34,412 nucleotides of DNA from an uncultured Methanobacteriaceae archaeon (GCA_947259185.1 CAMYKT010000019.1:1-34412), one strand, 5' to 3'. Shown: positions 16,060-24,558, numbered from the stretch's first letter. The notes: generated by a model from the letters alone, not told the origin. Translations and numbers: made by a program.

Positions 16060-17253
16060 TTAAATATCCCGGTTGAATTTGGTTACACCCAGTGCAAAAA
16101 ATAGTGCGGTAAAACCCACTAACACCAGCACTTCCAACCATATATCTCCTATCCCTGCTCCTTTTAGCATTACAGATCGTAAGGCATTATTTGCATAGGT
16201 TAAAGGAACCAGATAGGCCACCTGCTGAAATATCCAGGGCATGGTTTCCAGGGGATAAAAAACTCCAGATACAAACATCATAGGCATGGTAAAGGGCATT
16301 ACCATCTGCATGTAATCTTCCTGGGTTCCCACCCTGGCGGAAATCATAATTCCGAACCCTACAAAACAAAGGGCGGACAGTACCAGTAAAAAAAGGGTAA
16401 GGCCCATCCCTCCCTTTATAACTATCCCAAATAGCAGTATGGCGGCTATGATCAGTATCAACGCTCTACCTGTTTCTATTATGAGCTTGGATATGATCTT
16501 ACCTCCTACCACGGTACTAACACTGGTGGGTGTCATAAATAATCGTGCCAGTTCTCCTCTTTCTCTTTCACCGGCAATGGATTCACCCATACCAAACATA
16601 CAGGAGAACATAACGGTCATGGCCAGCACCGCCGGGACCAGAAAGTCAATATAATCGATATCCCCATATAATTTATCTATCTGGAAATTAATGGAGTAAA
16701 ATACATTTTGGAGACTGGTAGATAATCTTGGGGCCTGGTTGGGATTAACCGGGGTTGAATTAACTCCAATACCATTACTGGCAGTACCCATCATCTCCAT
16801 CCGTTTTATTCCCAGTTCACTGGAAATTTGGTTGAAAAGCCCTTGTGTGGCAGGTATAATTGCCTGGCTGGCCATTTGATCTGATGAATCAACATAAAGC
16901 ACCACATCCTTCTGTGAAGTAGTTTGAAGGTCTTCATAATCAGGGGGAAGCACTATGGCTGCTTTGGCCTCCCCTTTTTCCACCATTTCCCGGGCCTTAT
17001 CCGGGTCATCCATCACCGCTTTCACGTCATACAAACTCATGTTATGTATGGCCTCCACGCTCTGGTCTGTTATCGGGCCTTCACTTTGTTCTACCAGCAC
17101 CACCGGTATGTTTTCCAGGGATCCGCCCATACCATAACCAAAAAGGGTAATCATGATTATGGGGAAAAGTAAAAGGGACATTAAACGGGGCTTATGTCTC
17201 CAAAGTACCATCAGGTCTTTTTTCAGCATCCACATAATTTTTTTAGTTTCCAT
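16060..17253 (-). CDS. ABC-2 type exporter, permease subunit
   Basis: 397 residues with the ABC-2 permease layout. One transmembrane helix near residues 25-45 is followed by a large external domain (about 46-205) and five helices at the C-terminus. Motifs include SIAGERERGELARLFMTPTS, the coupling-helix region, and PLTYANNALRSVMLKG near the end. It probably exports a drug, lipid or peptide. The ATG is 1 nt after the stop codon of the ATPase gene, so translation is probably coupled. Third gene of the padR-ATPase-permease operon. Confidence 0.92.
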   Translation of the reverse strand: METKKIMWMLKKDLMVLWRHKPRLMSLLLFPIIMITLFGYGMGGSLENIPVVLVEQSEGPITDQSVEAIHNMSLYDVKAVMDDPDKAREMVEKGEAKAAIVLPPDYEDLQTTSQKDVVLYVDSSDQMASQAIIPATQGLFNQISSELGIKRMEMMGTASNGIGVNSTPVNPNQAPRLSTSLQNVFYSINFQIDKLYGDIDYIDFLVPAVLAMTVMFSCMFGMGESIAGERERGELARLFMTPTSVSTVVGGKIISKLIIETGRALILIIAAILLFGIVIKGGMGLTLFLLVLSALCFVGFGIMISARVGTQEDYMQMVMPFTMPMMFVSGVFYPLETMPWIFQQVAYLVPLTYANNALRSVMLKGAGIGDIWLEVLVLVGFTALFFALGVTKFNRDI

Positions 17254-17254
17254 A

Positions 17255-18268
17255 TTATTCCCCCGGATCCTTACCAGTCACTTTCATAAAAACATCTTCC
17301 AGAGAGGGGTCTCTGGTGGCTATGGAAGTGATATTGCCCTGGTTTTTAAGCACGGTTTCTATAACATCATTAACTGCACAACTAGAGTCATCATCCATAT
17401 CCATAATTATGCGTCCTGAGGAGTGTTCTTTTAATCCACAAACTGAAGGTAAATCTTCGATTTCTTTAATAAGGTCTCTATTGAGGTTGGTAACCATGAT
17501 ACTCATCTGCTTATTTTCCACTTCCCCCTCATCTACTTCCAGTTCCAGGTTGGAACTATCTTTAAATGGTCCATTACTGGTGTATTTTTTTATAAGTGAA
17601 TCTTTAAGGCTCTGGGGGGTGTTAAATGCGGCTAGTTTTCCCTGGTTGATTATGCCCACCTTATCACAAAGTAACTCAACCTCATACATGTCATGGGAAC
17701 ACAGTACAATGGTATGGCCCTTTTCATTCAAGTCATAAATCAAATCCCACAGGACTCTTTTGGTGCTGGGATCCAGTCCAATGGTGGGTTCATCTAAAAA
17801 TAATATATCTGGTTGATGAACCAGACTGGCCACCACGGAAACCTTTTGTTTCTGCCCACCTGAAAGCTGTTTCACCATTTTATTTTCAGCATATTTAATA
17901 TCCACCAGTTCCATTAATTCCACAATTCGCTCTTTTTTAAGGTCCCGGGGCATGCCATAATAATCGGCACAAAGCTCCACATTTTCTCTAACAGTAAGGT
18001 CTCCATATAGACTCACCAGCTGGGGAACCATGCCTATTTTACGTACCTCATTGGGGTTTTCTTTTACGTCATAACCTGCCACCCGGGCAGTTCCATTGGT
18101 GGGCTGGATAAGGCAGGTGAGCATTTTTATGGTGGTGGTTTTTCCTGCACCATTGGGCCCTAAAAAACCAAATATGCTTTTTTCTTTGATTTTCATGTTA
18201 AGGGCATCCACTGCTGTGAAATCTCCATACTGTTTGCTAAGGCCAAAAGTTTCAATAGCATATTTCAT
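17255..18268 (-). CDS. ABC exporter, ATP-binding subunit
   Basis: 337 residues. Walker A GPNGAGKTTT at about 38-47, Q-loop region VPQLVSLYGDLTV, signature LSGGQKQKVSV, Walker B DILFLDEPTIGLD and H-loop LCSHDMYEVE are all intact, so it should hydrolyse ATP. After about residue 220 an extra domain of roughly 110 residues follows, as in DrrA/CcmA-type exporters. It pairs with the permease gene 1 nt downstream. AAGGAGGG sits 9 nt before the ATG. Confidence 0.95.
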   Translation of the reverse strand: MKYAIETFGLSKQYGDFTAVDALNMKIKEKSIFGFLGPNGAGKTTTIKMLTCLIQPTNGTARVAGYDVKENPNEVRKIGMVPQLVSLYGDLTVRENVELCADYYGMPRDLKKERIVELMELVDIKYAENKMVKQLSGGQKQKVSVVASLVHQPDILFLDEPTIGLDPSTKRVLWDLIYDLNEKGHTIVLCSHDMYEVELLCDKVGIINQGKLAAFNTPQSLKDSLIKKYTSNGPFKDSSNLELEVDEGEVENKQMSIMVTNLNRDLIKEIEDLPSVCGLKEHSSGRIIMDMDDDSSCAVNDVIETVLKNQGNITSIATRDPSLEDVFMKVTGKDPGE

Positions 18269-18292
18269 TCAAAATTCCCTCCTTTTAAAACC

Positions 18293-18736
18293 TTATTTAT
18301 CTTTATCCAGGGCAAACATTTCACCCCAGAAATCCTCCCATAATGGGGCTATTCTTGTTTCAATAACATTTTTAATACGCTGGATAGTAGCATCACCTTC
18401 CGGGGTTATTTCATAATACTTTATTTTCCTTTTACCCTGGGCTTCCCATACTCCTTTAATTAAACCTTTTTTTTCCAGATCATGCAAAATCGGATATATT
18501 ACACTGGGTCCGGGTGGTTTTAGATTAGCATGGGCTTCTTCCAGGGAATAGTAATGATGGAGTTTATTCATGATTTCATATCCATGCAGCCGATTTTTGC
18601 TAATCATCCATAATACCATGGTTTTTCCAAATCCCCGCATAAAACTCTTGATCATTTTCTGGTCAAACCCCTGCAGGGGGCTTTCTTCTGGAATCCTTTC
18701 TTTATCTGAGTTCTTATCAGGATTATCTTCTTCCAA
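18293..18736 (-). CDS. PadR family transcriptional regulator
   Basis: 147 residues. After a charged N-terminal tail of about 40 residues comes a winged-helix domain with NRLHGYEIMNKLHHYY, GPSVIYPILHDLEKKGLIKG and KYYEITPEGDATIQRIK, all typical of PadR, then a C-terminal dimerisation helix. The start is a TTG at 18736 with GGAGATG upstream; no in-frame ATG fits as well. It is the first gene of an operon with an ABC exporter. PadR proteins commonly repress their own exporter operon until an effector binds. Paired dyads lie about 75-120 bp upstream. Confidence 0.92.
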   Translation of the reverse strand: MEEDNPDKNSDKERIPEESPLQGFDQKMIKSFMRGFGKTMVLWMISKNRLHGYEIMNKLHHYYSLEEAHANLKPPGPSVIYPILHDLEKKGLIKGVWEAQGKRKIKYYEITPEGDATIQRIKNVIETRIAPLWEDFWGEMFALDKDK

Positions 18737-18809
18737 AATTTCATCTCCTCTCTACTATTAGGGGAATAAAATACCAGGCCATTTAATCCACTAAACATTT
18801 CATAAGCAC

Positions 18810-18858
18810 TATATCGTGTAACAATATATCCATCTCCAATATATCCTTTTTCGATATA
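18810..18858. promoter_or_regulatory. Two 7-5-7 dyads, candidate PadR operators
   Basis: TATATCG-TGTAA-CAATATA (18810-18828) and TATATCC-TTTTT-CGATATA (18840-18858) each differ by one base from TATATCG-N5-CGATATA. Their centres are 30 bp apart, about three helical turns. They lie in the 292-nt spacer between padR and the divergent gene at 19029. A weaker similar site (TATATCC ... GGCTATA) is at 18913-18932. Confidence 0.6.
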
Positions 18859-19028
18859 AGGGTGTTTTTTTTTTGATATATAAATTTTTCTAAAAACAAG
18901 CTCCAGATAAACTATATCCTATCCTGGCTATAGATACAGATACAATTTTATCTCTAGTTTAAACAAAAAATAAACCCAGCAAGCATTAAGTCTGAAAATA
19001 GTCTTTTAAAAGAATATGAGGAAATATA

Positions 19029-19778
19029 ATGAAAATAGGTTTTTCTACCCTGGCTCTCTTTATGAAATCCTTTGAAGATATGCTGGACAAGGCTTCGGGG
19101 GATGGTTTTGATTTAATGGAGATACTCTGTGAAGGGCCCTACTGGCCTCGAAATATTCTCAAAAACGGAGTAAAGGAAGTGGAAATTTTCCATTCCTATG
19201 ATATAACCATATTCCTTCACTCCCCCACCATTGATTTAAACCCGGCCAGCTTAAACCAGGGTATCCGGGAAGAAACCAGACTACAATTAATTGAAACAGT
19301 AGATATGGCGGTGGAAATAGGGGCTCAAACCATAACCACTCACCCGGGAATTATCCGGCGCCAGGATGAACAGGTACGAAAATTTGCTCTGGAACACGCC
19401 ATAGAAACCCTCACCCTCTGCTCTGATTATGCTAAAGACCGGGGAATTAATTTTTCAGTGGAAAACATGCCACACCGATTCTCTTATATTTGTAACAATG
19501 CACCTGAACATCAGAAAGTAGTAAATGAATGTGGATGCGGGGCCACGGTGGATATGGGACATGCCAATACCAGCAGAAATCCGGAGGATTTCTTAAAGAT
19601 AAAAAACACATATTACTACCATCTGAGTGATAATGATGGGGTGAAAGACCAGCACCTGCCCTTAGGAGAGGGGAACCTGGATTTAAAACTTTTGAATAAT
19701 ATTGATAAGGGAATAATAGAATTAAATAAATATGAAAATGTCTTAAAAAGCAGAAAACTGATTAAGACCATAAATTAA
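19029..19778 (+). CDS. Xylose isomerase-like TIM-barrel protein (AP endonuclease 2 superfamily)
   Basis: 249 residues. MKIGFSTLALFMKSFEDMLDKASGDGFDLMEIL, ITTHPGIIRR, FSVENMPH and TVDMGHAN, then YYHLSDNDGVKDQHLPLGEGNLD, form the usual series of metal-ligand strands (Glu, His, Asp) of the sugar isomerase / endonuclease IV fold. It may be a sugar or inositol isomerase/epimerase or an endonuclease IV-like protein; it is shorter than true Nfo (about 280 residues) and lacks its DNA-binding loops as far as I can see, so a small-molecule role is favoured. GAGG precedes the start. The next gene begins 13 nt downstream. Confidence 0.82.
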   Translation: MKIGFSTLALFMKSFEDMLDKASGDGFDLMEILCEGPYWPRNILKNGVKEVEIFHSYDITIFLHSPTIDLNPASLNQGIREETRLQLIETVDMAVEIGAQTITTHPGIIRRQDEQVRKFALEHAIETLTLCSDYAKDRGINFSVENMPHRFSYICNNAPEHQKVVNECGCGATVDMGHANTSRNPEDFLKIKNTYYYHLSDNDGVKDQHLPLGEGNLDLKLLNNIDKGIIELNKYENVLKSRKLIKTIN

Positions 19779-19791
19779 GTTGAGAGAAAAT

Positions 19792-20424
19792 ATGGAATCA
19801 AAAAAAAGCCCAAAAAAAGAATGGATGAACACCAGCCGTATACAAACATTAATTGATGGAATCTTTGCCATTGCCATGACTCTACTGGTTTTAAACCTTG
19901 ATATACCTGATTTTCCATCTGATGTAACTGACGCCACCCTTTCCACATTTTTAATAGGTATGATTCCCAAGTTCTATGTTTATGGGCTTAGTTTCATTCT
20001 CCTGGCTGTTTTCTGGAGGGTGAATCATGGGCAATTCCATTTTATAAAAAAAGCAGACATGGCCCTGATCTGGATTAATGTTTCCTGGCTACTTTTTGTG
20101 GCTCTGGTGCCCTTTTCCACCATACTTATTGGAGAATATGGGGACCTTCAATCTGCAGCCCTTTTTTTTAACTCCAACATGTTTATTATCGGGGCATTAT
20201 CATTTACCAACTGGTACTATGCCTACAAAAAAGACCTGACTGACATGGATAAAAGCCCCCAAACATTTCGACGCTATATGGGAATCAATCTAAGTTTTCC
20301 TCTGGCTTCACTGATAGCTATAGGGGTAAGCTTAGTTCATCCTGCTCTCAGTACGACTGTATATGCCACCATACCTATTATTAAGAGAATAGGGGATATA
20401 ATTACAAAAAAAATACATGATTGA
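19792..20424 (+). CDS. TMEM175-family (DUF1211) potassium channel-like membrane protein
   Basis: About 210 residues from the ATG at 19792 (a TTG at 19780 is the alternative). RIQTLIDGIFAIAMTLLVLNLDIP matches the TMEM175 helix-1 signature (usually RxxxFSDxxFAIxxTLLVL), with the FSD altered to LID. A VFWRVNHGQFH segment and about six transmembrane helices follow. Prokaryotic TMEM175 proteins form tetrameric K+ channels; the altered start of the motif leaves selectivity open. It overlaps nothing and converges with the DsrE-family gene, 7 nt apart. Confidence 0.85.
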   Translation: MESKKSPKKEWMNTSRIQTLIDGIFAIAMTLLVLNLDIPDFPSDVTDATLSTFLIGMIPKFYVYGLSFILLAVFWRVNHGQFHFIKKADMALIWINVSWLLFVALVPFSTILIGEYGDLQSAALFFNSNMFIIGALSFTNWYYAYKKDLTDMDKSPQTFRRYMGINLSFPLASLIAIGVSLVHPALSTTVYATIPIIKRIGDIITKKIHD

Positions 20425-20431
20425 AAATAAT

Positions 20432-20779
20432 TCAGGGCCTGATATAAATCCAGCCCTGGTGCTGCTTTTTAACCAGCTCCCCTACACCAGAAGGTACCAC
20501 CTGCACGGAATCCAGAAGCTCCTCAACTGCAACACCCATCCCCTTGATGGTATTACCACAACCGGCAAATATCACTCCTTTCTGGGCCAAACTTTCCATA
20601 TGGGGGAAAAATGGCGAACCCTTTAAAAACAGTTGCAAACCGGGTCCATAGGTTACCAGTTCCAGTTCCAGATTTTCCTCTCCCATATCCTGCATCAGAT
20701 TATTCAGATTATTTAAAACCAGGTTAATCCGCTGGGGTTCATTTTCATCTAAATGGAATATTACTTTATAATCTACCAT
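20432..20779 (-). CDS. DsrE-family sulfur-relay-like protein
   Basis: 115 residues of the DsrE/F-like fold (COG1416 type). The conserved Cys is C74 in FAGCGNTIKGMG, the position that carries persulfide in sulfurtransferases of this superfamily, and the family ending VVPSGVGELVKKQHQGWIYIRP is intact. It is expected to be cytoplasmic. The start has a strong AGGTGATGAG ribosome site that lies in the 16-nt gap after the stop codon of the SoxB-like gene, so the two are almost certainly one operon. The partner protein is unknown. Confidence 0.85.
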   Translation of the reverse strand: MVDYKVIFHLDENEPQRINLVLNNLNNLMQDMGEENLELELVTYGPGLQLFLKGSPFFPHMESLAQKGVIFAGCGNTIKGMGVAVEELLDSVQVVPSGVGELVKKQHQGWIYIRP

Positions 20780-20795
20780 ATCTCATCACCTCTAT

Positions 20796-22244
20796 CTATA
20801 CTGCCACCACACTACCACTTAGTGGTGCGTCAATTTTCTTTTCCTTTGCTAAATACTCTTGCATTACTTCAATAGCATTATATTCTGTGGTGGAATGATC
20901 CCGACCATATTCTGGAGGAACCCCCTGGCTGGTGAGGTAAACTGCCTCATAAAGTTGATCTGGCTTTATTTTTTTACCTCTGATAAAAATCTGCTGGATG
21001 CGCTGACCATAGGGGTTTTCAATTTTAAAATAAAGATTAAGACCCATACAACGTTTCACATATCCTCCTCTTTGATTATATGGATTTCTAGAAAACGTAC
21101 GCTCTAAATTCTCTTCCAGCATGGTCCATATTTCCCTTCCAGTAATTTTAGCCTGCATTATAAGGGGATTTACAGGTATGATATTCCACAAATCATTCAC
21201 AGTTATGCCTCCTGGAGGTATAGGGGCACCATAGCGCCATCCATTGGAAAATGCTACATCTGCAGGGATTTTATTTAATACACTTTTTAATAAGAAGTTA
21301 TCCATGGTAGATTCCAGAATAGTATTCCGGTTTAAAGGGGTTCTGGTTAGTCCCACCACTTCATCCAGATACTCTTTATGGGGATCCATTACATGGTTTA
21401 CCATTTCTTCTATTTCCTGGTCCGGTGCAATATCTTCCCCCACTGTTATTAATTGATGGGATATGTTTTTTATCCCTGTTTTACTCAGCTCCAGATCCAG
21501 ACGACCTAAAAATGATCCATGACATCCAGACTGAATCACCACAGTATCATTTACCATCAACGGGCGATAAATCCGGTTATGAGTATGGGAACTTAAGAGG
21601 ACATCCACACCGTCTACTTCCTTGATTAACTGGATATCCTGGGGAAAGCCCAGGTGAGAAAGGAGGATAATCAAGTCCACCTTTTCCTCATTTCTAAGGT
21701 GACCAACATAGTGTTTTAATTCCAGCCGGGCTTCTGTAAAATAAATCCCGGTGCTGAAATAGGGAGGCATGACCTGGTCCACTATGCTGGCGGCAATTCC
21801 AATTATGCCTACTCTGCATCCATTAAACTCTTCAATTACATAAGGGGGGAAAACCAATTTATTATTCTTCTTGTAGTAACAATTCAGGGCCAGCATGGGG
21901 TAATTCAGTTTTTTGACCAGTTTTTTAAATTTTTCTGGTCCATAGGCAAATTCCCAGTGGGCGGTCATAGCATTAAAATCCAGCTGATTTAAGAGAGGTA
22001 CCATGGAAAACCCTTCGGTTTTAACTGCCGGGTAGGTTCCGTGGATGGTGTCTCCTCCATCTAAAAAAACTACAGATCCTGGATTTTCATTTTTAATACT
22101 ATTTAAAAGAGACCCGATGCGGGCATAACCTCCAGTTAATTTATGGATGGGTATAGAACCCTTCCAGAAGAGTTCATTATGTAATTCAAAATAAGCATGG
22201 CTATCATTTAACTGGACTATGGTTAAGGGGTGGCAGGGCTTCAT
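20796..22244 (-). CDS. SoxB-like metallophosphoesterase / 5'-nucleotidase family hydrolase
   Basis: 482 residues. An N-terminal calcineurin-like domain has VQLNDSHAYF (D14, H16), FLDGGDTIHG (D65), TAHWEFAYG (about 95-103), LSHLGF and SSHTHNRIY; a C-terminal 5'-nucleotidase domain holds GWRYGAPIPPGGITVNDL and RNPYNQRGGYVKR. The HWEF motif in place of the usual GNHE, plus SGCHGSFLGRLDLEL and NPYNQRGG, resemble SoxB, the thiosulfohydrolase of the Sox pathway, more than UshA. Unlike SoxB it has no signal peptide and should be cytoplasmic. GGGAG precedes the ATG. A DsrE-family gene follows after 16 nt, which also points to sulfur chemistry. Nucleotidase activity remains possible. Confidence 0.8.
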   Translation of the reverse strand: MKPCHPLTIVQLNDSHAYFELHNELFWKGSIPIHKLTGGYARIGSLLNSIKNENPGSVVFLDGGDTIHGTYPAVKTEGFSMVPLLNQLDFNAMTAHWEFAYGPEKFKKLVKKLNYPMLALNCYYKKNNKLVFPPYVIEEFNGCRVGIIGIAASIVDQVMPPYFSTGIYFTEARLELKHYVGHLRNEEKVDLIILLSHLGFPQDIQLIKEVDGVDVLLSSHTHNRIYRPLMVNDTVVIQSGCHGSFLGRLDLELSKTGIKNISHQLITVGEDIAPDQEIEEMVNHVMDPHKEYLDEVVGLTRTPLNRNTILESTMDNFLLKSVLNKIPADVAFSNGWRYGAPIPPGGITVNDLWNIIPVNPLIMQAKITGREIWTMLEENLERTFSRNPYNQRGGYVKRCMGLNLYFKIENPYGQRIQQIFIRGKKIKPDQLYEAVYLTSQGVPPEYGRDHSTTEYNAIEVMQEYLAKEKKIDAPLSGSVVAV

Positions 22245-22315
22245 AAAACTCCCTTCATATGGATATACTATATTTTTTAGTTATTATCCCTAATAAAATT
22301 AATCTTATAATCAAG

Positions 22316-22505
22316 TTATTTTATTTTCACCTGTTCCAGTTTATCCAGTTCCACCAACCCCTTATTCAAATCAAAAGAGAGAATATGGCCTCTATTTTAT
22401 CATCCTCACTTATAAAATGTAAATGGTAGCCCGGCTGATTGATGAGGAAATACGGTGGGGGGTAATAGAATCCAATCAGGGAATTCATATATAATCCAGG
22501 GCATA
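22316..22505 (-). pseudogene. Remnant of alpha-acetolactate decarboxylase (C-terminal third, frameshifted)
   Basis: The 298-nt spacer holds a decayed minus-strand reading frame. From about 22500 it reads MNSLIGFYYPPPYF, then NQPGYHLHFISEDDK. After a frame change near 22391-22397 (one base lost or two gained) it continues GHILSFDLNKGLVELD and ends QVKIK with TAA at 22316. This matches the end of acetolactate decarboxylase, whose relatives read PGYHLHFISDDRKSGGHVLDFEL. The three zinc-ligand His (HLH and GH) remain. The N-terminal two thirds are gone, and the promoter of the next gene overlaps the left-over sequence. Confidence 0.72.
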
Positions 22506-22542
22506 TAATTTGTTATTGCAATTAATTAAATGAGGCCCCACC

Positions 22543-22773
22543 ATGAGCTGTTATTTAAGACACATGAAGACCATTTTAGAGGAAGCAGGCATAGAACCTC
22601 AGAATAAAGAGGAAAGAAAAGCGGTTGATCTGGCAATTCGCCAGGCTACAAATCAAAAAAAGGATGAAAAATGCAACATAGTCTGGAAAGAAGTTAAAAA
22701 CTGGATACAGAATGAAAAGAAAAAAACACGCTTAACTAATTCCCTTAAAGAATGGAATAGTCTCCCAAAATAA
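22543..22773 (+). CDS. Small conserved archaeal protein, unknown function
   Basis: 76 residues starting MSCYLRHMKTILEEAGI, a beginning I recall from a family of small methanogen proteins of unknown function. It is mostly helical, with Lys/Glu-rich C-terminal half and two Cys (C3, C54 in KCNIVWKEVKNW). TATA-like CATATATAATCC at 22487-22498 and TGAGG 8 nt before the ATG support expression. It converges with the HAD gene, 6 nt apart. Confidence 0.65.
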   Translation: MSCYLRHMKTILEEAGIEPQNKEERKAVDLAIRQATNQKKDEKCNIVWKEVKNWIQNEKKKTRLTNSLKEWNSLPK

Positions 22774-22779
22774 TAATAT

Positions 22780-23574
22780 TTAAAAATCCAGATTCTTTAT
22801 TTCTTCTATATTTTCAATTACCACATCTGCTGCATCAAAAACCTTCTGAGGTAAATCTTCCTTTTGTTGGGTTGTTAAAACTCCTAAATCTGCTTCTTTT
22901 AAAGCTAAAATATCATTGGATCCATTACCCACCATCATCACCTGATACTTTTTTTTAAGTTCTTTTACAATGTCCTTTTTCCTCCGGGTATCTGCGGTGG
23001 GAAATACATTTTCCTGGGGAATGCAAATGTAACTGGCCAGTTGTTTAAGAGATCCTTTACGATCTCCCGAGGCAATAAAAATACTCACTCCTTTCTTCTT
23101 AAGATATTTCACCACAGAACGAACTTCCGGGAATATCCGGCCCCCGGAACTGATGGTAAATTCAACTCTGCCCTGGGCCATATCAATGATGAAACCAGAA
23201 CCACTGCATATTTCCACGTTATAATCTTTATCCATAACTGCCTGAATGGTATCCTGAATATCTTTTACAGTTGAATTATCATTTTCAAGTGCTTTTAATA
23301 CTTCTTTTTTAGTGTAGTCCTGGTAAGAATAACTTATATCAAAACCAACCTGGTTCAGAGTTATGAATTCATAAATGGTTTGCCCGGATCTGGCATTCAG
23401 TAGACATTTACCCGGGTCGGTCTGCAGCACCACCAGTGCCAGATTTGGTGTGTAATCAATAACATCCATGGAATTCAAATGATCACAAATTTCTCCAGTC
23501 TTTATATGTTTCAATACCCGGTCCCTTCGAATAAGGGTTCCAGAGTTATCAAAAACCACGGCCTGGGGTTTCAT
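22780..23574 (-). CDS. Soluble P-type ATPase-like HAD phosphatase
   Basis: 264 residues, HAD superfamily, resembling the soluble P-type-ATPase-like group (M. jannaschii MJ0968 type, COG4087). Motif I is VVFDNSGTLI with nucleophile D9 in a DxSGT context like the DKTGT of P-type pumps; motif II is IFIASGDRKGS; K follows in RRKKDIVKEL; motif IV is MVGNGSNDILALKEAD, where the first acid of GDGxND is Asn. No transmembrane segment is present, so it cannot pump ions. It is likely a cytosolic phosphatase of unknown substrate. The only GAGGTG is 15 nt upstream of the ATG. Confidence 0.85.
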   Translation of the reverse strand: MKPQAVVFDNSGTLIRRDRVLKHIKTGEICDHLNSMDVIDYTPNLALVVLQTDPGKCLLNARSGQTIYEFITLNQVGFDISYSYQDYTKKEVLKALENDNSTVKDIQDTIQAVMDKDYNVEICSGSGFIIDMAQGRVEFTISSGGRIFPEVRSVVKYLKKKGVSIFIASGDRKGSLKQLASYICIPQENVFPTADTRRKKDIVKELKKKYQVMMVGNGSNDILALKEADLGVLTTQQKEDLPQKVFDAADVVIENIEEIKNLDF

Positions 23575-23705
23575 ATATATATGGATGGGAACACCTCATT
23601 AAAAAACTATACCCTTTACCCGGAAATAGAAACTTTAATTAAAAGCCTTTAATTTGGATAACAGGGCCGCACTAAATTATTTTTAAGACTAAAAAAATAA
23701 ATAAC

Positions 23706-24344
23706 TTAAAAACTTATTTTAAGGGCATTTATAATAAAATAAGCACCAATTATCACTAGAAAACATCCACAAACTTTAAGTATGTTTCGGTGGGTATGGG
23801 GCTTCATTTTGCGGGACCCCTGGGAACTTAAAAAAGACACGGTACTGTACCATAATAAATCCGAGGACCAGTGACCAATTAAAAAGCCTAAAATTCCCAC
23901 CAGACCTGCCAGAGCAACCCCCTGAAATAAAAATGCACCTCCAATAGTAGCCCACCATATAAAAAAATAGGGGTTGCTTATGCTGCTTAATATGCCCTCA
24001 AAAATTGAACGGGATTTAGATTTCAAGTTCAAATCTCCCGCCCTGGACTTAAGGGATGGTTTACTTTTCACCATCTGCAAACCCATCACTATGAGTACTA
24101 ATCCTCCTGCAACTCCTATTATAAATGCTGCTGGAGCAGAACCAATCAACCACCCTAAACCTGCAAATAATAGAATTACCAGTAATATTTCACTTATTAT
24201 ATGCCCTGAAACAATTAAAGGTCCGGCTATAAATCCTTTTTCTACAGAATCGGAAATGGTAATACTTAACATGGGTCCGGGGGCCAGTGCTCCGGATAGC
24301 CCCACCAAAAAAGAAGTGACAGTAAATAAGGCCAATTCCATCAT
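23706..24344 (-). CDS. LysE/RhtB-type amino acid exporter
   Basis: 212 residues with six hydrophobic helices. SFLVGLSGALAPGPMLSITISDSVEKG matches the LysE-family N-terminal signature (GxxPGPxxxxxxxxxxxxG), and SNPYFFIWWATIGG matches the second family motif (NPKxxxWW-like). Members export amino acids or related small molecules. The substrate is not readable. Stands apart from neighbours by 49 and 131 nt; the minus-strand small gene lies upstream. Confidence 0.88.
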   Translation of the reverse strand: MMELALFTVTSFLVGLSGALAPGPMLSITISDSVEKGFIAGPLIVSGHIISEILLVILLFAGLGWLIGSAPAAFIIGVAGGLVLIVMGLQMVKSKPSLKSRAGDLNLKSKSRSIFEGILSSISNPYFFIWWATIGGAFLFQGVALAGLVGILGFLIGHWSSDLLWYSTVSFLSSQGSRKMKPHTHRNILKVCGCFLVIIGAYFIINALKISF

Positions 24345-24393
24345 AAAATCACATTTAAATTATTTTTTAAAATTAAAATACTACCTTGAATAT

Positions 24394-24558
24394 TTAATTA
24401 CATTCATTGAGTATCCGGGTAATCTCATTGATATGGTAATCAATATCTTCTATCTGATTTTTTTCCAGTGATCTGGTACGACTTAAATGTCTGAAACGCT
24501 CAAAAACGTGATTCATCCTACTTAACACTTCCGAGAGGTAGACTCCTTCCTGATACAT
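24394..24558 (-). CDS. Small helical protein, unknown function
   Basis: About 54 residues from the ATG at 24558, chosen because GGTGGT lies 4 nt upstream; a longer frame from 24600 would cover this ribosome site. The sequence (MYQEGVYLSEVLSRMNHVFERFRHLSR ending EITRILNECN) is amphipathic helical throughout and may be a two-helix hairpin. No family recognised. It lies between a transporter gene and a dehydrogenase gene on the same strand. Confidence 0.5.
   Translation of the reverse strand: MYQEGVYLSEVLSRMNHVFERFRHLSRTRSLEKNQIEDIDYHINEITRILNECN

Noticed and set aside
20417..20626. Plus-strand frame overlapping the DsrE-family gene
   Set aside because: Antisense to a gene with a conserved catalytic Cys and a strong ribosome site.
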